Origin: Algoriphagus sp. Y33
Lineage (GTDB): Bacteria; Bacteroidota; Bacteroidia; Cytophagales; Cyclobacteriaceae
Reading direction: 5' to 3'
DNA: 64,000 nucleotides
Assembly: GCF_014838715.1 (NCBI RefSeq)
Contig: NZ_CP061947.1
Coordinates: 3,968,001-4,032,000 of the forward strand
Shown here: positions 1 through 9,034 of the stretch, in pieces
How positions within the stretch are numbered: position 1 is the first letter of the stretch
Layout of the letters: each line of letters starts with the position of its first letter
Notes under the pieces: model-generated
Seen by the model: only the letters and a program-made list of their open reading frames with translations
The model's database searches: none
Told to the model about the DNA's origin: nothing
Program-made: the position numbers and the translations under genes

Positions 1-2064
1 GTCCAAAACAACGAAGAAATCTGTGAAGAAGAAACTGTCAGGATAGGACTGGATACGCCCATCAGTGGAAGATGGTGGTATAGACTTCAGGGAGAGGCTG
101 ATAAAATAGAGTTAGGAAGCAGCTATGCAGTTACCCTTGGCAATACACAATTCACTGAGTCCGGCGTCTATGAAATAGGCTTTATCGCAAACGACCCGGA
201 TTACTCATGCCCTTCTGAAAGGATCACTACAGTAAGGGTAAAGGAAGGCCCTAAATTAGAAACGGCGGACATAATACGTCCTACAGTGTGTGGAGCAAAT
301 GACGGATCTTTTAAAATTATAGTGGAGAAAGATTTGATCGCTTTGAGGGTTTCAGAACTAAATCTCGATTTGGGGGCACAGCCTGCGGGAGCAGAAATCA
401 CCGTCCCTGATCTTGAAGCTGGAGTCTATACCATTGAAGCTGCTAATACTGAATGTGAGGGATTTTCTTTCCATGCATTGAACCTTTCGGCCTCACTTGA
501 CGAAACAGAAATAGTACCTTACAAAGAAGAATGCATTTTGAACGGCACCAATGTGGGGAAAGTAGAAATCACTTTTCCAAATGGGGATGTCACCGGAGAA
601 TATCGAATACTTTCCGGAAATAGCGGCATTTCTATTTATGGGAGAATAGAGGATGGCGATTTCCTTACTGTCGACGATCTCCCTGGTGGAATCTATTTCT
701 TTGATTTCGAGCATGATGGCAATGAATGCCATCCTCTGATCAAAACCTTTCAAATAGATAGGCGAAGAGATGTTCCTTTCTACCTTCCTGAAGTCATTAA
801 TATTTGTGAGACCTATGACTTGGATTTACAATCCGACATAGGTCTTATCTTCACATTAACTCAACCAGACGGAACAGACCTTACGGCAAGTTCCGGAGGA
901 TCACTTGCTGTCTCTCAAGAAGGCCTACATAGCTTATATATTGAACCTATAGATCCAGATAGCGATTACTGTGCTGTGGTCAGAGAATTCACCCTTGATG
1001 TACTGGACAGTCAGGTGATCTTTGATTACGAAGTTGTAGAAGAAAACTGTGCAGGAGGTCAAAGATGGAGCGCAACAGTGGAAAACCTAAGTAGTGAAGA
1101 TGCCATATTCCGATGGTATAACAGCTCCTCCGGTGAAATTGTGGGACGTTCACAGGAATTTCTTCCGGCTGAATTTGGGGAAGTATATCAGTTGACAGTC
1201 CAGCCTAGGGGAATGGCTGCGTGTCACCCTGCCCCGCTCGACATTCAGTTTACCCAGCCCATTTTAAACGTGCCTGCCGAACTGAGTTCTGAAGAGGAGT
1301 GCGGCGTATATTTCCTAAACCTGGAGGTTTCCGAAAATGAAGATCAAGTTACATGGATTGAGTGGTTTTTATTTTTGGAAGACGGGAGTAATGAAAAATT
1401 GGCTGAGGGGACCGGTCTATATGAACTATCTGATGATCGTGAAGGGATTTATGAAGCGATACTTTATCGCGACAAGCAATCGGGTGACCGCTGTGAAATC
1501 GCACGTGTCCATATTCCCATTGAAGCTAGCGTATCTACCCCTAGACCGGATATGGAAGACTCTTACCCATTTTGTTCAAAAGGAAACGGGATTCCTGCAA
1601 TTGGCGCAGGAGAGTATGAGTCTTACACCTGGCGTTACCTTACGGGGGATGTAATAGTGGGCACTGACCAAACTTTCAATCCATCCCAAGCAGGACGTTA
1701 TGAATTGACCGTGCTTTCTGTGGAAGGATGTATTTACACTGAGGAATTCAGGGTCTATGATGTTTGCGATGTTGATTACGTATTTCCAAATGCAATGATA
1801 GTCGGTGATCAAAACCGGGATTTTAGGGTAACTGTCAGTGAAGGAGTATCCGAGGCCGAACTGTATGTGTTCAACTCAACAGGAGAGTTGATTCATCATG
1901 ACCTAGAAACTGAAATAGGCTTTCAATCCCCTATACTAATCTGGGATGGAGCAATTAACGGAAAACCTGTTCCGCAAGGAACCTATGCTGTGGTTCTAAT
2001 TTTGAAAAACCCTGAATATGGTTTGGATGAAAAAGTCACCGGATCCCTTTTGGTTTTGGAATAA
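1..2064 (+). CDS. T9SS type B sorted secreted protein, C-terminal part
   Basis: The frame is open from the first base, so the gene starts upstream of the window and 687 residues are visible. It is a large extracellular protein of tandem beta-sandwich (Ig/PKD-like) modules with scattered cysteines. The last ~95 residues (from about 1770) match the gliding-motility-associated C-terminal domain: a VFPNAM opening, LYVFNSTGELI, then IWDGAINGKPVPQGTY and a short basic/hydrophobic end. In the known family this domain directs export through the type 9 secretion system and is removed at the surface. The FPNAFTPNGDG opening usual for type B is degenerate here (FPNAMIVGDQN). The cargo function is not recognisable; adhesin or matrix protein is an inference. 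The internal ATG at 286 is not the real start. Confidence 0.85.
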   Translation, partial: VQNNEEICEEETVRIGLDTPISGRWWYRLQGEADKIELGSSYAVTLGNTQFTESGVYEIGFIANDPDYSCPSERITTVRVKEGPKLETADIIRPTVCGANDGSFKIIVEKDLIALRVSELNLDLGAQPAGAEITVPDLEAGVYTIEAANTECEGFSFHALNLSASLDETEIVPYKEECILNGTNVGKVEITFPNGDVTGEYRILSGNSGISIYGRIEDGDFLTVDDLPGGIYFFDFEHDGNECHPLIKTFQIDRRRDVPFYLPEVINICETYDLDLQSDIGLIFTLTQPDGTDLTASSGGSLAVSQEGLHSLYIEPIDPDSDYCAVVREFTLDVLDSQVIFDYEVVEENCAGGQRWSATVENLSSEDAIFRWYNSSSGEIVGRSQEFLPAEFGEVYQLTVQPRGMAACHPAPLDIQFTQPILNVPAELSSEEECGVYFLNLEVSENEDQVTWIEWFLFLEDGSNEKLAEGTGLYELSDDREGIYEAILYRDKQSGDRCEIARVHIPIEASVSTPRPDMEDSYPFCSKGNGIPAIGAGEYESYTWRYLTGDVIVGTDQTFNPSQAGRYELTVLSVEGCIYTEEFRVYDVCDVDYVFPNAMIVGDQNRDFRVTVSEGVSEAELYVFNSTGELIHHDLETEIGFQSPILIWDGAINGKPVPQGTYAVVLILKNPEYGLDEKVTGSLLVLE

Positions 2065-2179
2065 ACGGGTAATTCCGCAGAACATTTTTTATCAGCGGGA
2101 AAGTTGAATGCGATATTTTTCCTATTTTTCCACCTTTGGAATTATTCATTCACAACCCAAAATTCAAAAACCTATCCAT

Positions 2180-3406
2180 ATGACTCAAACCATTAACAAA
2201 AGTGCGCTCTTCAACGGAAGCTGCTTTGCATTGATTACCACTGGATTATCCTTCTCTATCAGAGCTGGGATTCTTTCGCAACTTGGATCCGAATTCGATT
2301 TATCAGGTGAGCAGCTTGGACACATAAATTCTATGTGGTTCTACGGTTTTCCTATTTCAATGATCATTGGGGGATTATTTTACCATTCAATTGGCCCAAA
2401 AAACATAATGAAGGTTGCTTTCGTTGCCCATACTCTTGGTGTACTACTAACTATTTTCGCAGGCGGCTATGTGGGACTACTCATTTCCATGTTATGCATA
2501 GGTCTGGGGACGGGCTGTACAGAAGCAGCTTGCAACCCAATGATTGCTGATATGTTTTCTGGAGAAAAGATGGATAAAATGCTTAACAGATTCCACATGT
2601 GGTTCCCTGGAGGGATTGTGATGGGGGCATTAATTTCAAAGTTAATGACTAATTTGGATTTGGGATGGCAAGCTCAAATGGGCGTAATTATGATTCCAGC
2701 CATCACCTATTTTGTTTTATTTCTAGGCAAAAAGTTCCCAGAACCAAGTGCTAAAGAAGCAACGTCTTTGGGTAGCAATCTAAAAGCGATGATGTCACCT
2801 CTTTACGTCTTCCTAATTGTTTGCATGGCTCTTACCGCTATTTCAGAGTTTGGTCCAGGGCAGTGGGTTGAAGTTATTCTTGGCAGCAGTGGAGCCGATC
2901 CTATGATTATTTTGGCTCTAACAGCTGGTTTGGTAACAGTTTTAAGATTTTTCGCAGGACCAGTCGTCTCTAGGCTTGGTCAAACAGGGGTTCTACTATT
3001 CGGAGCTATTTTTGCAGCTTTAGGTATTTATTTATTCAGTGTAGTGACCGGGCCGGTTGCCTACGCAGCAGCCATTATCTATGCTTTGGGATATGCTTAT
3101 TTCTGGCCAGTCATGGTCGGAGCCGTTGCTCAGCGGGTTCCATTGAGCAGTGCATTAGGGATGTCTGTCATCGGTGCAGTAGGAATGTTCTCATCTGGTT
3201 TTTTCCAACCTGTTATTGGAAACTGGATTGATAATTCGACAATTGAAAACACAGCAAAAGGACTTACTGGCGAAGCATTACAACTTGCTACAGGACAGGA
3301 CACTCTTCAAAAAATGATGCTGTTTCCAATTATTTTAATCGTGCTATTCACGATATTCTACTTTTGGCAGAAAGGTAAAAAACCAGCTGTTGCCGCAGCA
3401 CATTAA
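2180..3406 (+). CDS. sugar MFS transporter (FucP/NagP-like permease)
   Basis: Inner-membrane major facilitator protein of 408 residues with about 12 hydrophobic helices. The N-terminal half contains the pattern GIGLGTGCTEAACNPM-like (residues ~105-120) and a downstream FHMWFPGG, both typical of the fucose/glucose/N-acetylglucosamine permease group in Bacteroidota, which import sugars with protons. I chose the ATG at 2180 (MTQTINKSALFNG) over an upstream ATG at 2108, because the extra 24 residues are polar, unlike the family, and run through an AT-rich leader. A strong terminator follows directly. The next gene is a periplasmic PQQ/sorbosone-type dehydrogenase lipoprotein, so a shared role in sugar oxidation and uptake is possible but inferred. 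Substrate unknown. Confidence 0.85.
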   Translation: MTQTINKSALFNGSCFALITTGLSFSIRAGILSQLGSEFDLSGEQLGHINSMWFYGFPISMIIGGLFYHSIGPKNIMKVAFVAHTLGVLLTIFAGGYVGLLISMLCIGLGTGCTEAACNPMIADMFSGEKMDKMLNRFHMWFPGGIVMGALISKLMTNLDLGWQAQMGVIMIPAITYFVLFLGKKFPEPSAKEATSLGSNLKAMMSPLYVFLIVCMALTAISEFGPGQWVEVILGSSGADPMIILALTAGLVTVLRFFAGPVVSRLGQTGVLLFGAIFAALGIYLFSVVTGPVAYAAAIIYALGYAYFWPVMVGAVAQRVPLSSALGMSVIGAVGMFSSGFFQPVIGNWIDNSTIENTAKGLTGEALQLATGQDTLQKMMLFPIILIVLFTIFYFWQKGKKPAVAAAH

Positions 3407-3410
3407 TCTA

Positions 3411-3440
3411 AAAAAAGCAGCCTGCAGGCTGCTTTTTTTT
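3411..3440 (+). terminator. Rho-independent terminator after the sugar permease
   Basis: A perfect 7-bp stem (AGCAGCC / GGCTGCT, 3416-3433) with a TGCA loop is flanked by six A on the left and eight T on the right. It starts four bases after the stop codon of the permease. Confidence 0.9.
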
Positions 3441-3733
3441 GCATTTAAAACTTCGAAACCAGCAATTCTTCCACGTTAACTATTGGGATAGCAACCAGTC
3501 AATTCCAGCAATTTCATAGCTCAGGAAAATTACTTCTGCTCCAACCCTTCAATAGTTCGCAAGGAAACCGGCCATAAACCAACTAAACAACTGAGGGATG
3601 AACTCTTGAAGGATCAGGGTAATTGGATTTTTAGAGACGATTTCCCTGTTTCACCCCCAACATCTACACCACTTTCCCAGACTTTTTCTTAATTTGATGG
3701 TTAGTTTTTCAAACCCTATTAACCTCTCTTCCT
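3441..3733. other. intergenic stretch with an unassigned open frame
   Basis: No confident gene. A plus-strand frame without a normal start is open from 3492 to 3692 (about 66 codons) and includes the protein-like stretch RKETGHKPTKQLRDELL followed by GNWIFRDDFPV. It could be the remnant of the 3' end of a lost gene, but I do not recognise a family. The leader of the next gene begins around 3690. Confidence 0.3.
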
Positions 3734-6700
3734 ATGTTTAAGAAATTTACGCTTCTCAGTTTGCTGGGATTTTTACTTTTTTCCTGTGAGAAAAAACCTG
3801 AACTGCTCACAGATGAAGAATACGCCAAACTCAGTGATGAGCAAAAAAGAGCCCCTGAACATGCCTTGGATGGAATAATCGTAACAGACGATCGACTGGA
3901 GCTTACACTTTTTGCCTCCGAACCCATGATGTCAAATCCTACCAATATGGACATAGATGACCGGGGACGTGTATGGATCGTGGAAGCATACAATTACAGA
4001 ACATCACTTAACCCCCGCAACCCCACTAAAGCGGAAGGAGACAGAATCCTAATCATGGAAGACACCGACGGCGATGGAGTTGCCGATGAATCCAAAGTTT
4101 TCTATCAGGGAAATGATATCAATGCGGCATTGGGTATCGCTGTCTTTGGCGATAAAATATATGTATCTGTAAGTCCTTACGTATATGTATTTACCGATAG
4201 GGATGGAGATGATATCCCCGAGAAGAAAGAAATTCTATTCGAAGGAGTTGGTGGAGTCCAACATGATCACGGCATGCATGCATTTACTTTTGGCCCGGAT
4301 GGGAAACTGTATTTTAATTATGGAAATGAAGGAAAAGGCATCCGCCATGCCGACGGATCTCCGATATTGGATCCACTCGGCAGACCTGTAAATAGTGAGA
4401 CGCAGCCCTATCGTGAAGGGATGGTTTTTCGCATGAATCCGGACGGCTCGGATACAGAAGTCTTGGCTTGGAATTTTAGAAACAACTACGAAGTAGCAAC
4501 CGATAGCTATGGCAGAATGTGGCAATCTGACAACGATGACGATGGCAATCGAAGTACAAGAATCAACTATGTGATGGATTATGGTAACTATGGCTTCAAA
4601 GATGAAATGACAGGAGCCGACTGGAGAGCCAGAAGGATCAACATGGAGGACTCAGTCTATGAGCAACATTGGCACTTGAATGATCCCGGAGTAGTTCCAA
4701 ACTTACTCCAAACTTACGCAGGATCGCCTACAGGTATTTTAGTATATGAAGGAAAATTACTTCCTGAGGAATATCAGAACCAAGTTATCCATTCGGACGC
4801 TGGTCCAAATATCGTGAGAGCTTATCCTACGATTCCTTCTGGGGCAGGATTCAATGCGAAAATCATCAATCTTCTTGATGGAAACCCGCGGGACAATTGG
4901 TTTAGACCCTCCGATGTTACAGTTGCTCCTGATGGCTCTTTATTTATTTCCGACTGGTATGATCCGGGAGTTGGTGGCCATGCGATGGGGGATCTGGACA
5001 AGGGAAGAGTTTATCGACTTGCACCAAAAGGGGTTGATTACAACCCAAGCAAGCCCGATTATTCCAGTATTTCTTCTTTGATCAATTTACTTCAAAACCC
5101 AAATCGTGCCACACATTTCAAGGCATTTATGGCATTGGTAAATAAAGGCAACGAAGCAAAAGATGCACTGGAACAACTCTACACTGAAGGAGACAGCCGC
5201 ATGAGAGCTAGGGCATTCTGGGTACTGACAAAACTGCCCAATGGCAATGAATACATCAAAACCGCAGCCTCTGATACCGATGAAAATATCCGGGTGGCTG
5301 CTATACGTGCTTACAGAAACAATAAGATGAGTGATGTCTCTTCCTTGCTGGAAATGGCAGGTGACGAATCGGCTCAAGTTCGCAGAGAAGTAGCTTTGGC
5401 TATGAGGTATAAAGTTACCCCTGAAGTATGGCTGAAACTTGCAGCCGGATACGAAAGTGGAGACCGCTGGTACTTGGAAGCTTTGGGAATTGCAGCAGAA
5501 GGCTTCTGGGACGAGTATTTGCCAAAATACCTAGAAACCCAAGGACAAAACTGGATCAGCTCGCAAGAAGCCAAAGACATCGTATGGAGATCCCGTGCAT
5601 CAAATACAGCTGAATTGCTTGGCAAAATCATCCTTACTCAACCGGGAAGGAACAATCAGGCTTACTACAGAGCTTTGGACTTCCAATCTCCTGCTTCAAA
5701 GAATGAAACCTTAAAATCGCTACTGGCAAATGCTCCCGAAGAAGATCAGCTAATCATATTGAGACAGATCAACTTTGATCCTGAGAATCCGGATCAGCAA
5801 ATACTTTCGCTGGCAAGGCAAACTGCAGGAAGTATTGCTGATGATAGGGATTTCATGGATATCGTAAGCAAATACGGTTTGGTAGACCAAAAAGACAGAA
5901 TTCAAAAGCTTGTTTACCAATCGGAAGACAATCAGTATTCCCAGATGGCCGCAAACATCTATGCTTCCCTATACGGGATGACTGACATAGAGAAATCTTT
6001 TGGGAATCCTGATCAGGAAAAATCAATTCTGGCTATCAGGAAATTTGGAACCATTGACAATGAAACCATGGCAAAATCGCTGTCAGGGATCTATCTGGAC
6101 GAATCCAAATCTCTGGAAGTAAGAACTGCCGCCATGGAAGCTGCTAAGGGTTACAATTCTGAGCCCTACCTATGGGAACTCACAAAAGCAGATAAAATCC
6201 CCGCAGACATGCTACCCATTGCCCAAAAAATTCTTCTTTCTTCTTGGAATGGAAACATCCGGGCCGAGGCAAACGAGAAATTTGGCAATGCTACGCAAGA
6301 CTCAACCGTTGATTTGCCTAAGCTTCTCAATCTGCAGGGAGATGTGGAGAAAGGGCTTATCCTTGCGAATAGCTACTGTCTCGCCTGTCACAAGATAGGA
6401 GACAAAGGCATTGATTTTGGACCCGGACTAACTGAAATCGGTGATAAACTTTCCAAAGAAGGACTCTTCAATGCTATCATCAACCCATCGGAAGGCATGG
6501 GCTTTGGCTACGAAACTCAGCTTGTAAAAATGAAAGACGGTACTGAATTCACCTGTATCGTAAACTCCAAGACAGAGAATGATCTCGTAGTGAAGTTAGT
6601 AGGCACTGCCGAGCAAAAGATCTACAAATTGGTGGATGTAGAAAGCGTAACCCAGCTAGATGAATCCCTGATGCCAAAATTCCCGCTATCGGAAACTGAA

Positions 6701-6742
6701 TTGGTAGATCTGGTTAGCTATCTGGAGACGTTGAGAAAATAA
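3734..6742 (+). CDS. PVC-type membrane-bound dehydrogenase with HEAT repeats and cytochrome c domain
   Basis: Periplasmic lipoprotein of 1002 residues. The signal peptide ends in a lipobox with Cys18 (LLFSC). Residues ~45-430 form a sorbosone/glucose-dehydrogenase-like beta-propeller, with repeated DxDGDGxxD-type loops (about 110 and 160) and GPDGKLYF. Residues ~440-860 are helical HEAT-like repeats. Residues ~865-1002 are a class I cytochrome c with the haem motif C882-LA-C885-H886. This order is the one annotated in Planctomycetes, Verrucomicrobia and Bacteroidota as 'PVC-type heme-binding CxxCH protein'. It probably oxidises a sugar or polyol and passes electrons through its own haem; the substrate is not known. 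It follows a sugar permease on the same strand, 327 bp downstream and beyond a terminator, so it has its own promoter. Confidence 0.85.
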   Translation: MFKKFTLLSLLGFLLFSCEKKPELLTDEEYAKLSDEQKRAPEHALDGIIVTDDRLELTLFASEPMMSNPTNMDIDDRGRVWIVEAYNYRTSLNPRNPTKAEGDRILIMEDTDGDGVADESKVFYQGNDINAALGIAVFGDKIYVSVSPYVYVFTDRDGDDIPEKKEILFEGVGGVQHDHGMHAFTFGPDGKLYFNYGNEGKGIRHADGSPILDPLGRPVNSETQPYREGMVFRMNPDGSDTEVLAWNFRNNYEVATDSYGRMWQSDNDDDGNRSTRINYVMDYGNYGFKDEMTGADWRARRINMEDSVYEQHWHLNDPGVVPNLLQTYAGSPTGILVYEGKLLPEEYQNQVIHSDAGPNIVRAYPTIPSGAGFNAKIINLLDGNPRDNWFRPSDVTVAPDGSLFISDWYDPGVGGHAMGDLDKGRVYRLAPKGVDYNPSKPDYSSISSLINLLQNPNRATHFKAFMALVNKGNEAKDALEQLYTEGDSRMRARAFWVLTKLPNGNEYIKTAASDTDENIRVAAIRAYRNNKMSDVSSLLEMAGDESAQVRREVALAMRYKVTPEVWLKLAAGYESGDRWYLEALGIAAEGFWDEYLPKYLETQGQNWISSQEAKDIVWRSRASNTAELLGKIILTQPGRNNQAYYRALDFQSPASKNETLKSLLANAPEEDQLIILRQINFDPENPDQQILSLARQTAGSIADDRDFMDIVSKYGLVDQKDRIQKLVYQSEDNQYSQMAANIYASLYGMTDIEKSFGNPDQEKSILAIRKFGTIDNETMAKSLSGIYLDESKSLEVRTAAMEAAKGYNSEPYLWELTKADKIPADMLPIAQKILLSSWNGNIRAEANEKFGNATQDSTVDLPKLLNLQGDVEKGLILANSYCLACHKIGDKGIDFGPGLTEIGDKLSKEGLFNAIINPSEGMGFGYETQLVKMKDGTEFTCIVNSKTENDLVVKLVGTAEQKIYKLVDVESVTQLDESLMPKFPLSETELVDLVSYLETLRK

Positions 6743-6927
6743 TTATTTGTGATTATCCGCAATGATTCCAGTAGCCATATTTCCCTTGCTTTATTGGCTG
6801 GAAGACCAATGACGGATAACCGAAGTAGCCTTCATCACTAAAGTTTACCAAAGCTTATGTCGCTTTTGCTTCCTTACTTGTAGAAAAGCGGATAATCATA
6901 TAATTTTTTTCAATAAAAGACAACTAG

Positions 6928-6963
6928 AAATCCCGGTTTATGAAAATAGGCCGGGATTTTGTT
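6928..6963 (+). terminator. probable Rho-independent terminator
   Basis: Inverted repeat AAATCCCGG / CCGGGATTT (6928-6936 and 6951-6959) with a 14-base loop, followed by TTGTTTTG. It lies 186 bp after the dehydrogenase stop and 47 bp before the metallo-beta-lactamase start, so it separates the two. Confidence 0.65.
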
Positions 6964-7009
6964 TTGAAGGAAAGACCATTAATATCTCTTCTTTCCAACA
7001 TCACATTCC

Positions 7010-7753
7010 ATGAAACCCTTTGCATTTATCACCTTACTTTTTTTCACTATCCAACACCACTCAGCCTTAAGCCAAGAAATTGAATTGGTGTACAATTCCG
7101 AAACTTTACAGATCGAGCAAATCAGTCCAAATACCTTCGTCCATATCAGCTACCTGAATACAGATGATTTTGGAAAAGTGAGTTGCAATGGCATGATAGT
7201 TATCAATGATGGAGAAGCATTGGTTTTTGACACTCCGGCAAATGAGGAGGCTAGTGCGGAACTGCTGGATTGGCTTGAGAACGATCAACAAACAAGCGTA
7301 AAAGGAGTGGTGGCTACACACTTCCACTGGGACTGTCTAGGCGGGCTGAATGAATTTCATGCTAAGGGAATACCTTCCTACGCCTCCTACAAGACGATTA
7401 AATTGGCAAAAACCGCAGGGTACCCCACTCCTGAAAATGGCTTCAAAAAGAAAATGAAGCTGCAGGCCGGAACTACTACGGTGATCAACAAATTTTTAGG
7501 GGAAGGGCATACCAAGGATAATTTCGTGGCATATGTTTCTTCAGACCATGTGTTGTTCGGCGGATGTATGATCAAGGAACTTGGCGCTGGCAATGGCTAC
7601 CTTGGAGATGCCAATGTCGCTGCTTGGTCGAGTACCGTCAGAAAAGTAAAAACAACATTTCCTGAAACAGCCATAGTCATACCAGGTCATGGGAAAATTG
7701 GGGGGATCGAGTTGTTGGACTATACGGAGGAGATGTTTAGGGGGAAAGATTGA
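7010..7753 (+). CDS. bla: subclass B1-type metallo-beta-lactamase
   Basis: Exported 247-residue metallo-hydrolase. A signal peptide (about residues 1-21, ending SALSQ) precedes the MBL fold. All six zinc ligands of subclass B1 are in place: H104, H106 and D108 in HFHWDCLGG, H167 in GEGHTKDN, C186 in FGGCMIK, and H227 in IPGHG. The Cys ligand and the lysine three residues after it separate B1 enzymes from glyoxalase II-type proteins; HFHWDCLGG is close in form to CcrA/BlaB-type motifs. B1 enzymes open the beta-lactam ring of penicillins, cephalosporins and carbapenems. Length is normal for B1. No mobile element adjoins it, so it looks like a resident chromosomal gene. Actual spectrum cannot be read from sequence; a non-lactam substrate remains possible. 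Confidence 0.85.
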   Translation: MKPFAFITLLFFTIQHHSALSQEIELVYNSETLQIEQISPNTFVHISYLNTDDFGKVSCNGMIVINDGEALVFDTPANEEASAELLDWLENDQQTSVKGVVATHFHWDCLGGLNEFHAKGIPSYASYKTIKLAKTAGYPTPENGFKKKMKLQAGTTTVINKFLGEGHTKDNFVAYVSSDHVLFGGCMIKELGAGNGYLGDANVAAWSSTVRKVKTTFPETAIVIPGHGKIGGIELLDYTEEMFRGKD

Positions 7754-8061
7754 AAAGAAGACCTACCAGGTTTTTGTCTTTATCTAACTGACTAACTTTT
7801 CCAAAGTTTCGAACTTTAGAAAAGTTAGTCAAGGAAATCTTAAAAATGAACCATGCCCATCCGAGACTGGGGCATGATTCTGGATTGATATTGTATATGA
7901 ATATCATCAATTTTTACTTGGAATTATTTAGATGCCAATCTGGAAAGTATCAGGAATAGCTATTTTGCTTGAAGTTGCTATAGGCAAATTCATAGAGATT
8001 TTAAACTTTTCCGAAATGGAAACACCTAAAAACCGTGGTTAAGTAAAAAGTACCTGAGTAG
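7754..8061. other. intergenic spacer with palindromes, no gene seen
   Basis: The spacer carries an ACCTACCAGGTTTTT motif near 7771 (related to the palindrome at 8966), the long inverted repeat at 7790-7830, and a short hairpin CATGCCC / GGGCATG at 7852-7876. No convincing open frame or RNA gene was found. Confidence 0.5.
7790..7830. repeat. 20-bp imperfect palindrome
   Basis: The left arm 7790-7809 (GACTAACTTTTCCAAAGTTT) pairs with 7811-7830 with two mismatches and a 1-base loop. There is no T tract, so it is more like an interspersed palindromic repeat than a terminator, although it lies just after the beta-lactamase gene. Confidence 0.7.
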
Positions 8062-8835
8062 TTACAAATCCTCTATATTGAATTCTTCTAACTCTAATTC
8101 ACCTCCATCAACGCCTCCTAATCCTTTGGCTTTGTTAAACCCAACTAACGCACCATTGCTTTTCACTCTGATTAGCTTCATAAATAATGTCATATTCTTA
8201 GCGTCAGGTATAACAAATGAGTTATCAGTACTCCATTTAATTTGAATATCCATTCCTGCATCGATGCCAGCTATATCTTCGCCAAAAAGTTCAATATTCT
8301 CCGTATTGGCTTTTAATACAAGCTCTCCGCTTTTAGACTGTGATTGGTAAACTATAGCAGTCCCAGCTATTTCCACTCCTGAGACTATGTAATATTCTCT
8401 CCAATTTAACAATTCAGTAGCTTCATTAATCACTCGCTTAAGCTGAGATAAATTACTCATCCTAACTAATTCAACTCCGCTGGCAATGATAACTATTGCA
8501 CCTTCCTTATTAAAGGAAAATTTAAACTCCCCTTTTGCTAAATCAGGTAGTTCAGCAGTACCTCCAGCTTGAACACTTACTTCGTTCTCCGACACAAATT
8601 GATAAAATCGATCTAATGCTCCATACTCTACTTCAATCTGATTACCAAATTCTGTGTCTTTAACTACGTTCCCAAAAATCCCAACATTTTCTCCAAATGG
8701 TTTTTTTGGACCACCTCCAATGTTTTTACCAAATGAGATTATATCCCCAACTTCTACTTTGGTTCCCGGATAGTAAATGGGAAGTTTTTGAAATTTGCGA
8801 GAGATAGATTTTACATACTTTTTCGCTAAGTCCAT
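8062..8835 (-). CDS. orphan beta-rich protein, gasdermin-like layout
   Basis: Hypothetical cytoplasmic protein of 257 residues with no signal peptide and no clear membrane helix. I do not recognise a named family with confidence. What is visible: a basic amphipathic N-terminus (KKYVKSISRKFQKL, 4-17), alternating polar/hydrophobic beta-strands, a helix around 129-143, then YYIVSGVEIAGTAIVYQSQ (148-166), a second strand pair, FVIPDAKNMTLFMKLIRVK (207-225), a Gly/Lys linker (226-240) and a 17-residue acidic tail (241-257). This order recalls the pore domain of bacterial and animal gasdermins, where a strand of the form YVVTEV is followed by long amphipathic hairpins and 'viPxgtxlaf', with a short C-terminal inhibitory segment in bacteria. 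The N-terminal cysteine that is lipidated in several bacterial gasdermins is missing and no protease gene adjoins. Start: ATG at 8835. Function not assigned. Confidence 0.7.
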   Translation of the reverse strand: MDLAKKYVKSISRKFQKLPIYYPGTKVEVGDIISFGKNIGGGPKKPFGENVGIFGNVVKDTEFGNQIEVEYGALDRFYQFVSENEVSVQAGGTAELPDLAKGEFKFSFNKEGAIVIIASGVELVRMSNLSQLKRVINEATELLNWREYYIVSGVEIAGTAIVYQSQSKSGELVLKANTENIELFGEDIAGIDAGMDIQIKWSTDNSFVIPDAKNMTLFMKLIRVKSNGALVGFNKAKGLGGVDGGELELEEFNIEDL

Positions 8836-8902
8836 AATTATATTGTTTAAAAGCTTAACTAAATCTGCTCAAAAATTTATTATTAAAGAACCAAAACCTA
8901 GA

Positions 8903-8933
8903 TTTCGGTCACTTTCCCCTAGAATTCGGTCAC
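8903..8933. repeat. two direct repeats of TTTCGGTCAC / ATTCGGTCAC
   Basis: TTTCGGTCAC at 8903-8912 and ATTCGGTCAC at 8924-8933 are spaced 21 bp apart, each preceded by TAGA. Multiple short direct repeats of this kind are found at the ends of IS21-family elements, so this may be a relic IS end; no transposase remains nearby. That origin is inferred. Confidence 0.5.
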
Positions 8934-8965
8934 CCAGCGTCTTTCCAACTTTATCTTAACTAAAA

Positions 8966-8996
8966 GACCTGATAGGTTTTGAAAACCTATCAGGTC
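8966..8996. repeat. perfect 15-bp palindrome with CCTGATAGGTTTT core
   Basis: GACCTGATAGGTTTT (8966-8980) is the exact reverse complement of 8982-8996 with one unpaired base between. Related ACCTG(A/T)(C/T)AGGTTTT cores occur near 51697 and, more degenerate, near 7771, which points to an interspersed palindromic repeat family. Confidence 0.75.
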
Positions 8997-9034
8997 CAGT
9001 CCCATAAACTAAAATCCAGTTGCCCGTAGAAGTA

